Below the pieces are notes generated by a model, which ran no database searches, had not been told where the DNA came from, and worked only from the letters and a program-made list of their open reading frames with translations. The translations under genes and the position numbers were made by a program. This document shows positions 1 to 9,047 of a DNA stretch of 64,000 nucleotides, piece by piece. Origin of the DNA: Fluctibacter halophilus (lineage in GTDB: Bacteria; Pseudomonadota; Gammaproteobacteria; Enterobacterales; Alteromonadaceae); NCBI RefSeq assembly GCF_020687825.1, contig NZ_JAJEWP010000002.1:186001-250000 (forward strand), given 5' to 3'. Every line of letters starts with the position of its first letter. The first letter of the stretch is position 1.

Positions 1-148
1 CGGTTAAACCAGCCTTGCGTTGGGTCTGTTGCAACCGTTCGTTCAAGAGTTGAGCACTGCGCTGTAGTGCCTGCTCCTGACCTGCAGGGCATCGCACCCG
101 GTAGGGCTTGCCCAGTAAACGGATGGTTTGCATGTGACTCGACGACAT
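1..148 (-). CDS. zapA: Cell division protein ZapA, N-terminal part (runs off left edge)
   Basis: Only the first 49 codons lie in the window. The reading from the ATG at 148 contains the hallmark ZapA start, with a short beta strand ending in LLGKPYRVRCP followed by a helix with QALQRSAQLLNERL. ZapA binds FtsZ and bundles its filaments at the division ring in the cytoplasm. It is transcribed away from ygfB, the same divergent arrangement as in E. coli, where 6S RNA follows zapA; that region would lie outside this window. A second in-frame ATG five codons downstream (MQTIRLLGKPYR) could be the start. Identification is confident because both motif and neighbourhood agree. Confidence 0.85.
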   Translation of the reverse strand, partial: MSSSHMQTIRLLGKPYRVRCPAGQEQALQRSAQLLNERLQQTQRKAGLT

Positions 149-179
149 GGGCGCGAGAACGTGAGTGAATGGTCTGGCG

Positions 180-209
180 ACTATACCGTGCTGGCTTGGA
201 TGGGTTCAA
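180..209 (-). promoter_or_regulatory. Probable sigma-70 promoter for zapA
   Basis: On the minus strand a -35 TTGAAC (209-204) is followed after 18 bp by a -10 TATAGT (185-180). Transcription would begin about 25 nt before the zapA ATG. This lies in the 143-bp divergent zapA/ygfB gap; no equally good plus-strand promoter for ygfB was seen there. Confidence 0.5.
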
Positions 210-291
210 GTCAGATATGGGCAAGGGCCGCCGACAGTGGTAGCATGGGCAGCAGTGAAACACCTCGGTTCAACAGTGAAGAGACAAGCCA

Positions 292-864
292 TTGACTTCA
301 TCTAACGCGCTCAGCTTTGAGACCCTTTCTACCTTATTGCAACAACACAATATCAGCTCCGATGCGGCCGAAATACAGGGGATCCTGTGTGGCATGCTGT
401 CTGGCGGTATGCCGCTGGAAACCCGTGACTGGCTGGAGCCGCTGTCTGATGTGGTAAACCAGAACGAGCCTTTCGACCCGGCGGTAAAAAGTGCCATCGT
501 CAACCTGTTTGATCTGACCTGCCAGCAGATGCTCGACACCGATTTCGCCCTGGCCCTGTGTTTGCCGGACGATGCCGCACCGATCAATGACCGTGGCCGC
601 GCCCTGATCCATTGGGTACAGGGGTTCATGCTCGGTTTCGGTCTGCACCAGGCGGATTTGACCCGCTGCTCCGAGGATGTGAAAGAAGGGCTGAACGATT
701 TTGCCGAGATTTCCCGTATGGATGAAGACATGCCCGCCGACGAAGAGGCAGAACAGGCCTTGTTTGAGGTGGCCGAGTACGTACGCATGACCTGTCTGTT
801 ATGTTTCAACGAGCTGGGGCGCTCTGCCGCCAGTGAGCAACAGACTCCCAAGACCATGCACTGA
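292..864 (+). CDS. ygfB: YgfB/UPF0149 family protein
   Basis: This 190-residue protein matches the UPF0149 (YecA/YgfB) family: it is all-helical, acidic, with the GILCGMLSGG and WVQGFMLGFGL segments typical of YgfB. In Pseudomonas, YgfB is known to modulate gene expression; the biochemical role is not settled. The start is TTG at 292: an in-frame stop at 277-279 leaves no earlier start, and no good ATG fits the conserved N-terminus. It opens the ygfB-pepP-ubiH-ubiI operon, with pepP 12 nt downstream. Length is normal for the family. Confidence 0.85.
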   Translation: MTSSNALSFETLSTLLQQHNISSDAAEIQGILCGMLSGGMPLETRDWLEPLSDVVNQNEPFDPAVKSAIVNLFDLTCQQMLDTDFALALCLPDDAAPINDRGRALIHWVQGFMLGFGLHQADLTRCSEDVKEGLNDFAEISRMDEDMPADEEAEQALFEVAEYVRMTCLLCFNELGRSAASEQQTPKTMH

Positions 865-876
865 GGAAACGGCGGT

Positions 877-2199
877 ATGATTGCAACAGCAGAATTTGCT
901 GCCCGTCGTCGTGCACTGCTCGACAAGCTGGCCCCTGACAGTTTGCTGGTGATGCCAGCCGGACGTCTCGTGACCCGCAGCAACGACACCGAATACCCGT
1001 TTCGCCAACACAGTGATTTTCACTACCTGACCGGTTTTCCCGAGCCTGACGCCTGGCTGTTACTGAGCAATCATCCGCGCCACCAGGACGCAGCCACGGT
1101 ATTGCTGTGTCTGGACAAAGATCCGATGGCAGAAATCTGGCATGGGCGCCGTATCGGACCTGAACAGGCCGCGGAACAATTCGGCGTTGATCTGGCGCTG
1201 AGTATCAGCGATCTGGACGAGATCCTGTTTACCTTTATGGACGGCCACCGCCACCTGTATGTGGCGCTGGGCGACAATGAACACGCCGATGCGGTAGTGA
1301 TGGACGCCCTCAACGCCTTGCGTCAGGCGCCCAAACAAAGCCGTCTGGCACCCCAGTCGTTGATTGACTGGCGACCGCTGGTGCATGAGATGCGGCTGTT
1401 TAAATCTGACGGGGAAATTGCCGTGATGGAACGCGCTGCCCAACTCAGTGCCGAAGCCCACGTGCGGGCGATGCGCTTCTGTGCGCCGGGCAAACACGAA
1501 TACCAACTGGCTGGCGAACTGCACCACACCTTTGCCATGGGCGGCGCCGCCGGGCCGGCCTATGGCACCATCGTCGGCAGTGGCGATAACGCCTGCATTT
1601 TGCATTACACCGAAAACAGCGATGCTCTGACCGACGGCGATCTGGTGTTGATTGATGCCGGCGCTGAACTGGCCGGTTATGCCGCCGACATCACCCGAAC
1701 CTTTCCGGTCAATGGCCGCTTCAGTCCCGAACAAAAAGCGCTGTATCAATGGGTATTGGATGCCCAACTGGCGTCGATGGCATTGCTCAAGCCGGGCAAT
1801 ACCTTAAAGCAAGCCACCGACAAAGCTATCGAGGTACTCACCACTGGCCTGATTGAACTGGGCTTGCTGCACGGGGATGTGCAGGACAACATCGGCCGTC
1901 AGACCTACCGGCAGTTTTTCATGCATGGCCTGGGACACTGGCTGGGGCTGGATGTGCATGATGTCGGTGCGTATAAAGTGGATGGGCAGGATCGCCCCCT
2001 GCAAGCAGGCATGGTGCTGACCGTAGAGCCGGGCCTGTACATCGCCCCGGATGCCGAGGTTGATCCACGCTGGCGCGGGATCGGTATCCGTATTGAAGAT
2101 AACGTGGTGATCACCGCCGATGGCCATCGGGTGATCACCGACGGCGTGCCTAAAGCCGTGGATGAGATTGAACGCCTGATGGCCGAAGCGAAGGACTGA
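877..2199 (+). CDS. pepP: Xaa-Pro aminopeptidase PepP (aminopeptidase P)
   Basis: Cytosolic pita-bread metallopeptidase (M24B) of 440 residues that removes an N-terminal residue preceding proline. The N-terminal creatinase-like domain begins with FAARRRALLDKL and has the family segment SDFHYLTGFPEPDAW. The five dinuclear metal ligands are all visible: Asp in DAGAE (about 259), Asp in ADITR (about 270), His in HGLGHWLGLD (about 353), Glu in TVEPGLY (about 384) and Glu in GIRIEDN (about 407). It lies between ygfB and ubiH as in enterobacteria and ends one base before the ubiH GTG, so translation is probably coupled. Confidence 0.95.
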   Translation: MIATAEFAARRRALLDKLAPDSLLVMPAGRLVTRSNDTEYPFRQHSDFHYLTGFPEPDAWLLLSNHPRHQDAATVLLCLDKDPMAEIWHGRRIGPEQAAEQFGVDLALSISDLDEILFTFMDGHRHLYVALGDNEHADAVVMDALNALRQAPKQSRLAPQSLIDWRPLVHEMRLFKSDGEIAVMERAAQLSAEAHVRAMRFCAPGKHEYQLAGELHHTFAMGGAAGPAYGTIVGSGDNACILHYTENSDALTDGDLVLIDAGAELAGYAADITRTFPVNGRFSPEQKALYQWVLDAQLASMALLKPGNTLKQATDKAIEVLTTGLIELGLLHGDVQDNIGRQTYRQFFMHGLGHWLGLDVHDVGAYKVDGQDRPLQAGMVLTVEPGLYIAPDAEVDPRWRGIGIRIEDNVVITADGHRVITDGVPKAVDEIERLMAEAKD

Positions 2200-2200
2200 C

Positions 2201-3415
2201 GTGAGCCACGACACCGATATTGTCATCTCCGGGGGCGGCACCACAGGTATGGTGCTGGCTCTGGCGCTGCTGCGCCACACACCGCTTAGGGTCACCCTGA
2301 TTGACGCGGTGGCCGCTGAAAACACCGATGCCCATCCGGGTTTCGATGCCCGCAGTGTGGCACTGGCGGCCCGTTCTGTGGCCCTGCTGGAGCAGGCCGG
2401 TGTCAGGGGCGTGGCTAGCAGTGGCAGTGCCATTGCGCACATTCAGGTTACCGATCAGGGCCACCTCGGCCAGTGCGAGCTGCATGCCGATGAGTATGGT
2501 CTGAACGAACTGGGCCGGGTAATCGAATTGCACCAACTGGGGCGCCTGTTGCGCGACAGCGTAAACGCACTGACACCTGAGCAGCAACAGCGCTTTGCCT
2601 GGTGGCAGGGCCAGCAGGTGACCACCGTTGAACGCACAGATGCTGCGGTCACCGTGACCACCAATAACAGCAAAACAGCCAACGGCCGTTTGCTGGTGGT
2701 GGCCGAGGGTGGCCAGTCGCCGACCCGTGCTGCTGTGGGGCTCACCTGTCGTCGTGAGGACTACGGTCAGCATGCGCTGATCGCCAATGTCCACTCCAGT
2801 GCTCCCCATCAGCACTGGGCGTTTGAGCGCTTTACCGTCAACGGGCCGCTGGCGCTGTTGCCGATGCCATCCCTGGCCGACAACCGTGCCCACTGCCACT
2901 CGCTGGTGTGGACCCTGCCGCCGGAACAGGCTCTGGCGATGCAGGCGATGGACGAAGCGGGTTTTTGCCGCGCCCTGCAGGCACAATTGGGCTATCGGGT
3001 CGGGCGTATCCTCGGTGTCAGTGAACGGCACGTGTACCCGCTGCAGTTGCAGGTGGCCGATCAGGTCTTCAGCCACCGCGCGGTGGTGATTGGTAATGCG
3101 GCGCAAACCCTGCACCCCATTGCCGGACAGGGACTGAACCTCGGCCTTCGGGATATCGATGCCCTGCTCAACAGCATTACCAACTCTGTGCAACAGCAGC
3201 AGGACATCGGCAGTTTTGCCCCGTTGTCGGCGTATCAGCAAGCACGTCGGGGCGATCAGCACACCACGGTGTCGGTGACTGACGCACTGGTGCGGCTGTT
3301 TTCCAATACCCACCTGCCGCTGGTGATGGGGCGTAATCTGGGACTGGTAACAATGAATCTATGCGCTGGCCTGCGTGACCCGCTGGCCTGGCGCGCAATG
3401 GGATATACACACTAA
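2201..3415 (+). CDS. ubiH: UbiH, 2-octaprenyl-6-methoxyphenol hydroxylase
   Basis: FAD-dependent aromatic monooxygenase of 404 residues for ubiquinone biosynthesis. The N-terminal dinucleotide fold has ISGGGTTGMVLALAL (about 9-23), and the second FAD motif is GNAAQTLHPIAGQGLNLGLRD (split across about 296-316). Asn in place of the Asp of the usual GD motif is the normal UbiH form. UbiH-type enzymes hydroxylate a ring carbon of the quinone precursor in the membrane-associated Ubi complex. The start is GTG at 2201, one base after pepP; the stop overlaps the ubiI start (TAATG). UbiI next door is a paralogue, and the assignment of H versus I rests on the NAAQ motif and gene order. Confidence 0.9.
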   Translation: MSHDTDIVISGGGTTGMVLALALLRHTPLRVTLIDAVAAENTDAHPGFDARSVALAARSVALLEQAGVRGVASSGSAIAHIQVTDQGHLGQCELHADEYGLNELGRVIELHQLGRLLRDSVNALTPEQQQRFAWWQGQQVTTVERTDAAVTVTTNNSKTANGRLLVVAEGGQSPTRAAVGLTCRREDYGQHALIANVHSSAPHQHWAFERFTVNGPLALLPMPSLADNRAHCHSLVWTLPPEQALAMQAMDEAGFCRALQAQLGYRVGRILGVSERHVYPLQLQVADQVFSHRAVVIGNAAQTLHPIAGQGLNLGLRDIDALLNSITNSVQQQQDIGSFAPLSAYQQARRGDQHTTVSVTDALVRLFSNTHLPLVMGRNLGLVTMNLCAGLRDPLAWRAMGYTH

Positions 3416-4659
3416 TGGATAATTATGACGTGGTGATCGTCGGCGGCGGCATGGTGGGGTTATCCCTGGCCGCAGCCCTCGCGCCCAGTGGCATGCGCAT
3501 CGCCGTGCTGGACACCCAGGTAGCCGGGGCGCCCGATGCCAACAAGCCCCAAAGCCGGGTCAGTGCCATCAGTCACTTGTCTGAAAACCTGTTCCGCCGC
3601 CTCGGCGTGTGGGATGCCATTGCCGAACATGCCGCGCCCTATCAGCACATGAGCGTGTGGGAGCAGGACAGTTTCGCCAACATTGATTTCAGCGCCGACA
3701 GCGTCCACCAGACGCATCTTGGTCACATCATCGAAAACGCCGCCATCCGCTACCCGCTGTGGCAGCGCTGCGAGCAGGCCGGCGCGCGGTTGATTGCGCC
3801 GGTGAAAATCACCAACCTGCATCACGGTGAACAGCAATCGGTGATCAGCCTGGATAACGGCCAGTTACTGGCCTGTCGTCTGGTGGTTGGCGCCGACGGT
3901 GTGCACTCTCAGGTGCGCCAGCAGGGCGCGCTGCCGATGACATTCTGGGATTATGAACATACCGCTATCGTGGCCAATGTGCGCACCCAGCAGCCTCACA
4001 ATGACACCGCTCGTCAGGTTTTCACGCCGGACGGGCCTCTGGCGTTTCTGCCTATGCAGGACCCCCATCTGTGCAGCATCGTGTGGTCGGTGAATACCGA
4101 CAAGGCTGAAGCGTTGATGGCGCTGGATGACGAGGCCTTTTGTCAGGCACTGGCCAGCACCTTTGATCTGCGCCTCGGGCTGTGCAGCCTCGATACCCCG
4201 CGCAGCGGTTTCCCGCTGACCATGCGGTTTGTGCGCCAATGGGCCGCCGAGCGTCTGGTGCTGGTGGGGGATGCGGCGCACAGTATTCATCCACTGGCCG
4301 GGCAGGGCGTCAATCTCGGCTTGCAGGATGTGGCGGTGCTGGCCCAGTCGCTGACCGACACGTATCAGGCTGGCAAAGACATCGGCCGTTTACGTTATTT
4401 GCGCCCCTATGAACGGCAGCGTAAAACCGCCGCGGTGGAAATGATTGCCGCGATGGAGGGCTTTAAACAGCTGTTTGGTACGGCCCTGGCGCCGCTCAAA
4501 CTGCTCAGGGGGCTTGGCCTGTCGGCGGTGAACCGTTTACCGGGGGTCAAGTCCGCCCTGATCAAACAGGCGATGGGGATGGGGGCAGAAGTGCCTGACC
4601 TGACCAGGCCACACTTCACCCCCAACGGGCCACAATCACACACAAGGGAACACGGATGA
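3415..4659 (+). CDS. ubiI: UbiI/VisC-type FAD-dependent ubiquinone hydroxylase
   Basis: FAD monooxygenase of 414 residues, paralogous to the upstream UbiH. Visible motifs are VVIVGGGMVGLSLAAAL (about 5-21) for ADP binding and GDAAHSIHPLAGQGVNLGLQD (about 283-303, given here across its length only in part), which contains the canonical GD. The position after ubiH matches E. coli ubiI (formerly visC), which hydroxylates C5 in aerobic ubiquinone synthesis. The start ATG overlaps the ubiH stop by one base and its end overlaps the next gene by four (ATGA), so the whole string is translationally coupled. A UbiF-like role cannot be excluded without a tree. Confidence 0.88.
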   Translation: MDNYDVVIVGGGMVGLSLAAALAPSGMRIAVLDTQVAGAPDANKPQSRVSAISHLSENLFRRLGVWDAIAEHAAPYQHMSVWEQDSFANIDFSADSVHQTHLGHIIENAAIRYPLWQRCEQAGARLIAPVKITNLHHGEQQSVISLDNGQLLACRLVVGADGVHSQVRQQGALPMTFWDYEHTAIVANVRTQQPHNDTARQVFTPDGPLAFLPMQDPHLCSIVWSVNTDKAEALMALDDEAFCQALASTFDLRLGLCSLDTPRSGFPLTMRFVRQWAAERLVLVGDAAHSIHPLAGQGVNLGLQDVAVLAQSLTDTYQAGKDIGRLRYLRPYERQRKTAAVEMIAAMEGFKQLFGTALAPLKLLRGLGLSAVNRLPGVKSALIKQAMGMGAEVPDLTRPHFTPNGPQSHTREHG

Positions 4660-5834
4660 AAACAACAATTGTCACAACAAGGCTGCACCGTTGGTGCCTG
4701 CAAGGACTGATGCTGCTGACCATGGCGCTACCGGCCGCGGCCCAGCAAAGTTACGACCGCGAACAGCAGCAGGCCATCAGCCAGGCCTTTGTGGATGCGG
4801 TCAATGCCCGTGATCTGGACGCCGTAGGACAACTGATGAACATGCAAGCCCTGGGCCAGCGGATTGTGGATGAGGCCTTCACCGACCCGGAGATCCGCGA
4901 GGGTTACATGGAAGGTTTCGGCTCTGAGCAGGCCCGCAGTCAGATGATTGGCGGGGCAATGATGGCCATGCAGCAAGGTGCCATGCAGGCACATTTTCGT
5001 GGGTTTGTTGAAGCCGAGGGCGAATCCCGGCCGTTGGTGAGACTGGACATCGAAAACGGTGGCTTCGAGTACATGTTTTTCGACTTTGAAGCACCGACCC
5101 GTGATGTCGACGGTGATATCGCTGATTTTTACATCGCCTCGAGCGGCAAGTGGCAGAGCGAGCAGATGCTGCAGGCCACCCGCCTGATGCTGCCGGACCA
5201 GAACAACTGGCTGAAGCGTCTGGCCGGGGAAACCGCCATCGATGAAGAACTGGTGAAAAGCTTTGGTCAGCTGGTGGAGCACCGTATGCAGGGCGACTTT
5301 AAAGCCGCCTATGAGCTGCTGACAGGGTTGCCGGAATCGGTGCGCCATGAGCGGGTGATCATCGACCTGGCGCTACAGATCGGCAAGCTGTATCGCGACG
5401 ATGCCTACGTGTTTCAGCTCGGTGAGCTGGCCAAATACCACGGTGATGATCCCTCCACCCACTTTATGCTGCTGGATTACTATTACCTGCAAGGGGATGT
5501 GCAACAGGCCATGAACATCACCGACAAACTGATTGAGCGCTTCGGTGCCGACGGCCCGCTGATGATGATCAAAGCCAACCTGTATATCGCCGCCGGTGAG
5601 CCGGACAATGCCGAACAGTCTCTGCAACGGGCTATCGACAATGAACCGGCGTTTTTGCAAAGCTATTGGGTGCTGATCCAGCTGTTGCTGCAACAGCAGC
5701 GTTTTGACGACGTGGTACTGGCCCTCAAGGGCGTGCAGGGCCAGGGCATTGCGCTGAGCAAAGACATGTTCCATGCCAACCCGGAGTATGAAGGGTTTGT
5801 GGCCTCCGAGGCCTTCGCCAACTGGACGCTGTAA
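4656..5834 (+). CDS. Secreted TPR-repeat protein of unknown function
   Basis: A 392-residue protein with a clear Sec signal peptide (basic MKTTIVTTRLHRWC, hydrophobic LMLLTMALP, cleavage near AAAQQ), so it is probably periplasmic. Residues about 30-180 form an unrecognised domain. Residues about 205-360 are helical repeats of TPR type (for example FMLLDYYYLQGDVQQAMNIT and MMIKANLYIAAGEPDNAEQS), suited to protein binding. It starts inside the ubiI stop (ATGA), so it is expressed with the ubiquinone genes; a role in that pathway is only an inference from position. It is followed by a strong bidirectional terminator. I do not recognise a named family. Confidence 0.75.
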   Translation: MKTTIVTTRLHRWCLQGLMLLTMALPAAAQQSYDREQQQAISQAFVDAVNARDLDAVGQLMNMQALGQRIVDEAFTDPEIREGYMEGFGSEQARSQMIGGAMMAMQQGAMQAHFRGFVEAEGESRPLVRLDIENGGFEYMFFDFEAPTRDVDGDIADFYIASSGKWQSEQMLQATRLMLPDQNNWLKRLAGETAIDEELVKSFGQLVEHRMQGDFKAAYELLTGLPESVRHERVIIDLALQIGKLYRDDAYVFQLGELAKYHGDDPSTHFMLLDYYYLQGDVQQAMNITDKLIERFGADGPLMMIKANLYIAAGEPDNAEQSLQRAIDNEPAFLQSYWVLIQLLLQQQRFDDVVLALKGVQGQGIALSKDMFHANPEYEGFVASEAFANWTL

Positions 5835-5853
5835 TGTTTCAGCTGTTGGCCAG

Positions 5854-5891
5854 ATAACAAAAAACCGCCCTTGAGGGCGGTTTTTTGTTAT
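5854..5891. terminator. Bidirectional intrinsic terminator between convergent genes
   Basis: A perfect 17-bp inverted repeat (arms 5854-5870 and 5875-5891, loop TTGA) has a GC core CCGCCC/GGGCGG flanked by A-tract and T-tract. It can therefore end transcription from the ubi operon on the plus strand and from the amidohydrolase gene on the minus strand. Confidence 0.93.
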
Positions 5892-5909
5892 TTGTCAGCG
5901 CAAGTGGCT

Positions 5910-7469
5910 TCAGTCGTACGCCTTGGCGGCATCGACAATTGCCCGTACGTCCTCAAGCAGGGCCTTGGCGTCGTACACGATGCCGTCTTTGAGGGTGTAC
6001 TCTACGCCACCGACACGCACCGGCTGGTTGTCGTCATTCAGGCGGTAGTGGCCGATGCCGTACAACACCTTGAAGTTCTGCAACGGGTTGTGGCCCAGCA
6101 CCACCATGTCGGCTTTCTTACCCACCGCCAGCGAGCCGATGCTGTCTTGCATGCCCAATGCTTCGGCGCCGTTTAAGGTCGCCGCCTGGATCACTTCCAG
6201 CGGCGTAAAGCCGGCTTCCTGTAACAGCTCCAACTCACGGATATAGCCAAAGCCGTAGATCTTGTAGATATAGCCACTGTCGGAGCCGGTGGTGACACGG
6301 CCGCCGTGGTTTTTATAGTCATTCAGGAAGGTCATCCAGCGCTGGAAATTGTGTTTCCAGGCGATTTCATCGGCAGTGGTCCAGTCAAACCAGTACGAGC
6401 CGTGGGCATAGCGACTCGGGGTAAAGAAATCCCACAGGGTAGGCAGGGTATATTCTTTGTGCCACGGTGCATGGCGCTCGCGCATCAAATCGCGGCTGGC
6501 CTCGTAGATGGTCAGGGTGGGGTCGATGGTAAAATCCAGCCCAATCAGCTCGTCTCGCACTGCGTTCCATTTATCACTGCCCGGTTCGGCGGCCTGCAAC
6601 CACAAACGGCCGGCTTCACTGAAACGGTGGTATTCGTTGTTGTAGTTGTAGTTGGCCGGGTAGTGTTGCAGCACCTTGTCCTCAAACAGGGCTTCAGGTA
6701 AGCCGTACCAGTGTTCCATGGTGGTCAGTCCCTGGCGGGCGGAGTCCAGCGCATTGGTGCCCATCACGTTAAGCTGGGCGTGGTGCATCATGGTGCCCAG
6801 GCCCTGCTTCTTGGCTTCATCCAGCGCGGCGGCCATGATCGCCGGTCGCGCACCGAAAAACTTCACGCCTTTGGCCCCCTGTCGGGCGGCCTGTTTTATC
6901 CATTTACGTGCCTGCTCGGGGGTGGCGATAGGGTCGTCGCTGCCCATGCCAAAGCCCAGGTAGGGAACGATGCGCGGTGCCACAATGGTGTTTTTGTTGC
7001 TGCGCTTGACGTGATCCATCACCCAGTCAAGCCCATTGAAGCTGCCGGGCTCGCGCACGGTGGTGATGCCGTGGCCGAGCCACAGCTTGAACACGTATTC
7101 GGCCGGGATGTCATCGGCCGAGCCGCCGATATGGCCGTGCATGTCGATAAAGCCGGGCAGCACGTATTTACCGGTCAGATCCAGCTCGGTATCGCCGGGG
7201 CCGGCGTCAGGGCGACCGTCGGGCAGAATGGGGACATCCGGGTGGCCGACACTGACCATGCGGGTGATGGTGTCGTTTTCAATCACGATGTCCATCGGGC
7301 CTTGAGGCGGTGCACCTTCGCCGCTGATCACGGTAACGCCGCGCAGGATCAGGCGGGAATAGGGGCCCTGGCCCTCATCGCTTGCACGGTCGGGCGCTTT
7401 AGCGCCGGGTTTGGCCAGCACCAGGGTAGAGGTCAGGCTGAGCAGTAGCAGGGTACGTAACAGTTTCAT
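5910..7469 (-). CDS. Secreted amidohydrolase-family protein (imidazolonepropionase-like)
   Basis: A 519-residue metal-dependent hydrolase with signal peptide (MKLLRTLLLLSLTSTLVLAKPG). The amidohydrolase fold is shown by the beta strand and metal motif GFIDMHGHIGG (HxH at 111/113), a VKFFG segment that may supply the bridging lysine, MMHHAQLN with further His, the GSDSGY aspartate motif, and the C-terminal GSLAVGKKADMVVLG barrel-flanking sheet. Relatives include periplasmic prolidase-like and imidazolonepropionase-like hydrolases acting on peptides or N-acyl compounds; the substrate cannot be read from sequence. It is monocistronic, followed by the 5854-5891 terminator. Confidence 0.8.
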   Translation of the reverse strand: MKLLRTLLLLSLTSTLVLAKPGAKAPDRASDEGQGPYSRLILRGVTVISGEGAPPQGPMDIVIENDTITRMVSVGHPDVPILPDGRPDAGPGDTELDLTGKYVLPGFIDMHGHIGGSADDIPAEYVFKLWLGHGITTVREPGSFNGLDWVMDHVKRSNKNTIVAPRIVPYLGFGMGSDDPIATPEQARKWIKQAARQGAKGVKFFGARPAIMAAALDEAKKQGLGTMMHHAQLNVMGTNALDSARQGLTTMEHWYGLPEALFEDKVLQHYPANYNYNNEYHRFSEAGRLWLQAAEPGSDKWNAVRDELIGLDFTIDPTLTIYEASRDLMRERHAPWHKEYTLPTLWDFFTPSRYAHGSYWFDWTTADEIAWKHNFQRWMTFLNDYKNHGGRVTTGSDSGYIYKIYGFGYIRELELLQEAGFTPLEVIQAATLNGAEALGMQDSIGSLAVGKKADMVVLGHNPLQNFKVLYGIGHYRLNDDNQPVRVGGVEYTLKDGIVYDAKALLEDVRAIVDAAKAYD

Positions 7470-7562
7470 GGTCGGTTCCGTTTTATCGTTTGTGGCCAGC
7501 CTAATACACTGTCGGGCAAAATCCCAGTGACACTCGACAGACTGCCCGGATGTGCAGACGGG

Positions 7563-8087
7563 CTAGTCGTCGCTAGCATTCCAGGCGTACAGGGCGCAGA
7601 TATCATTCAGGTATTCCACCGTGCCTTCGTACACCAGACCGAGCTTCTTCATCACCGCGATGGAGCCGTGGTTATCCGGCAGCGCCAGGGCGATCACCCG
7701 CGTCAGGCCGAGGGTGTTTCTGGCATAGTCCATCAGCACTTCACTGGCTTCGGTGGCCAGCCCCTGTCCCCAATACTCGGGCAACATGCGATAGCCGATG
7801 TCCACATCGTCCAGATCCGGCAGGTACTTTAGCCCGCAAAAGCCAATCAGGGTGCCGCTGGCTTTGTCGATCAGGGCATGACGGCCGTAGCCGTATTTCG
7901 CGTAATCCGCTAACGGCCCTTGTTTCAGGTAGGCGAGGGTGTCGTCCACCGACTGCTCCACCGGTGCAATGAAACGCATCACTTCGGGCAGGCGGTTTAC
8001 CTCATGCAGGGCCGGCGCATCGTCTTCGGTGAAGGGGCGCAGGATCAGGCGCGGGGTTTCCAGTACAGGCATGTTCAGGGGGATCAT
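7563..8087 (-). CDS. GNAT acetyltransferase, RimJ/RimL-like
   Basis: A 174-residue GCN5-related N-acetyltransferase. The start LETPRLILRPFTEDDAPAL is the signature of the RimJ/RimL (Acetyltransf_3) group. The acetyl-CoA binding core is seen as YRMLPEYWGQGLATEA, with the downstream helix and the NHGSIAVMKKLGL motif. Such enzymes acetylate ribosomal protein N-termini or small molecules; the substrate here is unknown. The ATG overlaps the stop of the upstream LysR gene by four bases, so the two form a coupled pair. Confidence 0.8.
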   Translation of the reverse strand: MIPLNMPVLETPRLILRPFTEDDAPALHEVNRLPEVMRFIAPVEQSVDDTLAYLKQGPLADYAKYGYGRHALIDKASGTLIGFCGLKYLPDLDDVDIGYRMLPEYWGQGLATEASEVLMDYARNTLGLTRVIALALPDNHGSIAVMKKLGLVYEGTVEYLNDICALYAWNASDD

Positions 8088-8932
8088 CGTGCAAGTCGTC
8101 CTTTGATGTAATCGGCCAGCGTGCGGCTGACCTCCGGGTGTTGGGTATCCTGATTAAACAGGCAGATGTTCACGTGGCCGAGATCCGGCAGGTTACGGTG
8201 GCGAATGAGGTCCAGCTCCGGCGGCACACTGGAGCGGGCCAGTGCGGTGACGCCCAGACCCTGACGGATGGCCGCAATCAGGCCGTACAGATCGGCATTG
8301 GTGTAGGTGATGCGCCAGGCGGTGGTTTGCTGCTTGAGCTGTTCAATCACCTTGGAGCGGTACACACAGCCGTGGGGCGCCAGCACCAGGGAGACCTGGC
8401 TGTCGGGCAGGGCCTGACGTTTGTCGCCCACCCACACCAGCTTGTCTTCCAGCACCACCTCGCCCTTGGTGGGCTGGTTGGGCGGCGCCAGGGCCAGAAT
8501 AAGGTCGAACTGGTCGCGGGTGTCGTCGTGCAGCAGGTTACGGCTCAGCGCCGAGGTCACTTCCAACGATACGTCGGGGTACAGCTGACTGAACTCGCCC
8601 ACCACACTGGGCAACAAGGTGGAAGCAAACTCACTGGGAATCCCCAGGCGCAACCGACCGCGCAGGGAGGATTGTTCGAACTGGCGGAACAGGTCGTCGT
8701 TGATCGCCAGCATGGATTTGGCCTGCCGGTACACCGCCTCGCCGTCCGGGTTGATCACCTGACGCTGGCCGACCTTGTTGAACAGTTTGCGGCCGAGCTG
8801 ATCTTCCAGGCGCTTGAGCTGCAGACTGATCGCCGGTTGGGAGCGGCCGAGCAATTCACCGGCGCGGGCAAAGCCGCCCACGTCCACCACGGTGACCAGG
8901 GTGCGCAGGGCATCCAGAGACAACTGTTTCAC
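8084..8932 (-). CDS. LysR-family transcriptional regulator (LrhA/HexA-like)
   Basis: A 282-residue LysR regulator. The winged HTH occupies residues about 4-62 (LDALRTLVTVVDVGGFARAG and GRSQPAISLQLKRLE), followed by a linker helix and periplasmic-binding-like effector domain (LRLGIPSEFASTLLP). The N-terminus resembles LrhA-type rather than GcvA-type regulators. It is divergent from gcvT across a 150-bp gap that holds two inverted repeats, so it may autoregulate and could influence gcvT. It is co-translated with the GNAT gene. Confidence 0.85.
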   Translation of the reverse strand: MKQLSLDALRTLVTVVDVGGFARAGELLGRSQPAISLQLKRLEDQLGRKLFNKVGQRQVINPDGEAVYRQAKSMLAINDDLFRQFEQSSLRGRLRLGIPSEFASTLLPSVVGEFSQLYPDVSLEVTSALSRNLLHDDTRDQFDLILALAPPNQPTKGEVVLEDKLVWVGDKRQALPDSQVSLVLAPHGCVYRSKVIEQLKQQTTAWRITYTNADLYGLIAAIRQGLGVTALARSSVPPELDLIRHRNLPDLGHVNICLFNQDTQHPEVSRTLADYIKGRLAR

Positions 8933-8957
8933 GCACGGGCCTTATGAAATGATTAGT

Positions 8958-9000
8958 TAACCTGATGGTTAGAATTTAATACATTTAAAAAGTAAATGTA
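8958..9000. promoter_or_regulatory. Inverted repeats between LysR gene and gcvT (candidate LysR sites)
   Basis: Two dyads lie here: TAACC-TGAT-GGTTA (8958-8971) and a perfect 8-bp repeat TACATTTA / TAAATGTA with a 5-bp spacer (8980-9000). LysR regulators usually bind such interrupted dyads near divergent promoters; the assignment to this LysR is inference. Confidence 0.45.
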
Positions 9001-9018
9001 AGTATAAACATTTCCAAT

Positions 9019-9047
9019 TTGAGCCTGCCGGGGCGCCTTTCTATACT
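9019..9047 (+). promoter_or_regulatory. Sigma-70 promoter of gcvT
   Basis: -35 TTGAGC (9019-9024), 17-bp spacer, -10 TATACT (9042-9047). Predicted transcription start is near 9054, leaving a leader of about 30 nt. That is too short for a glycine riboswitch, which is otherwise common in front of gcvT. Confidence 0.7.

Noticed and set aside
7527-7832. Plus-strand frame opposite the GNAT gene
   Set aside because: Shadow of a recognised acetyltransferase; no ribosome site.
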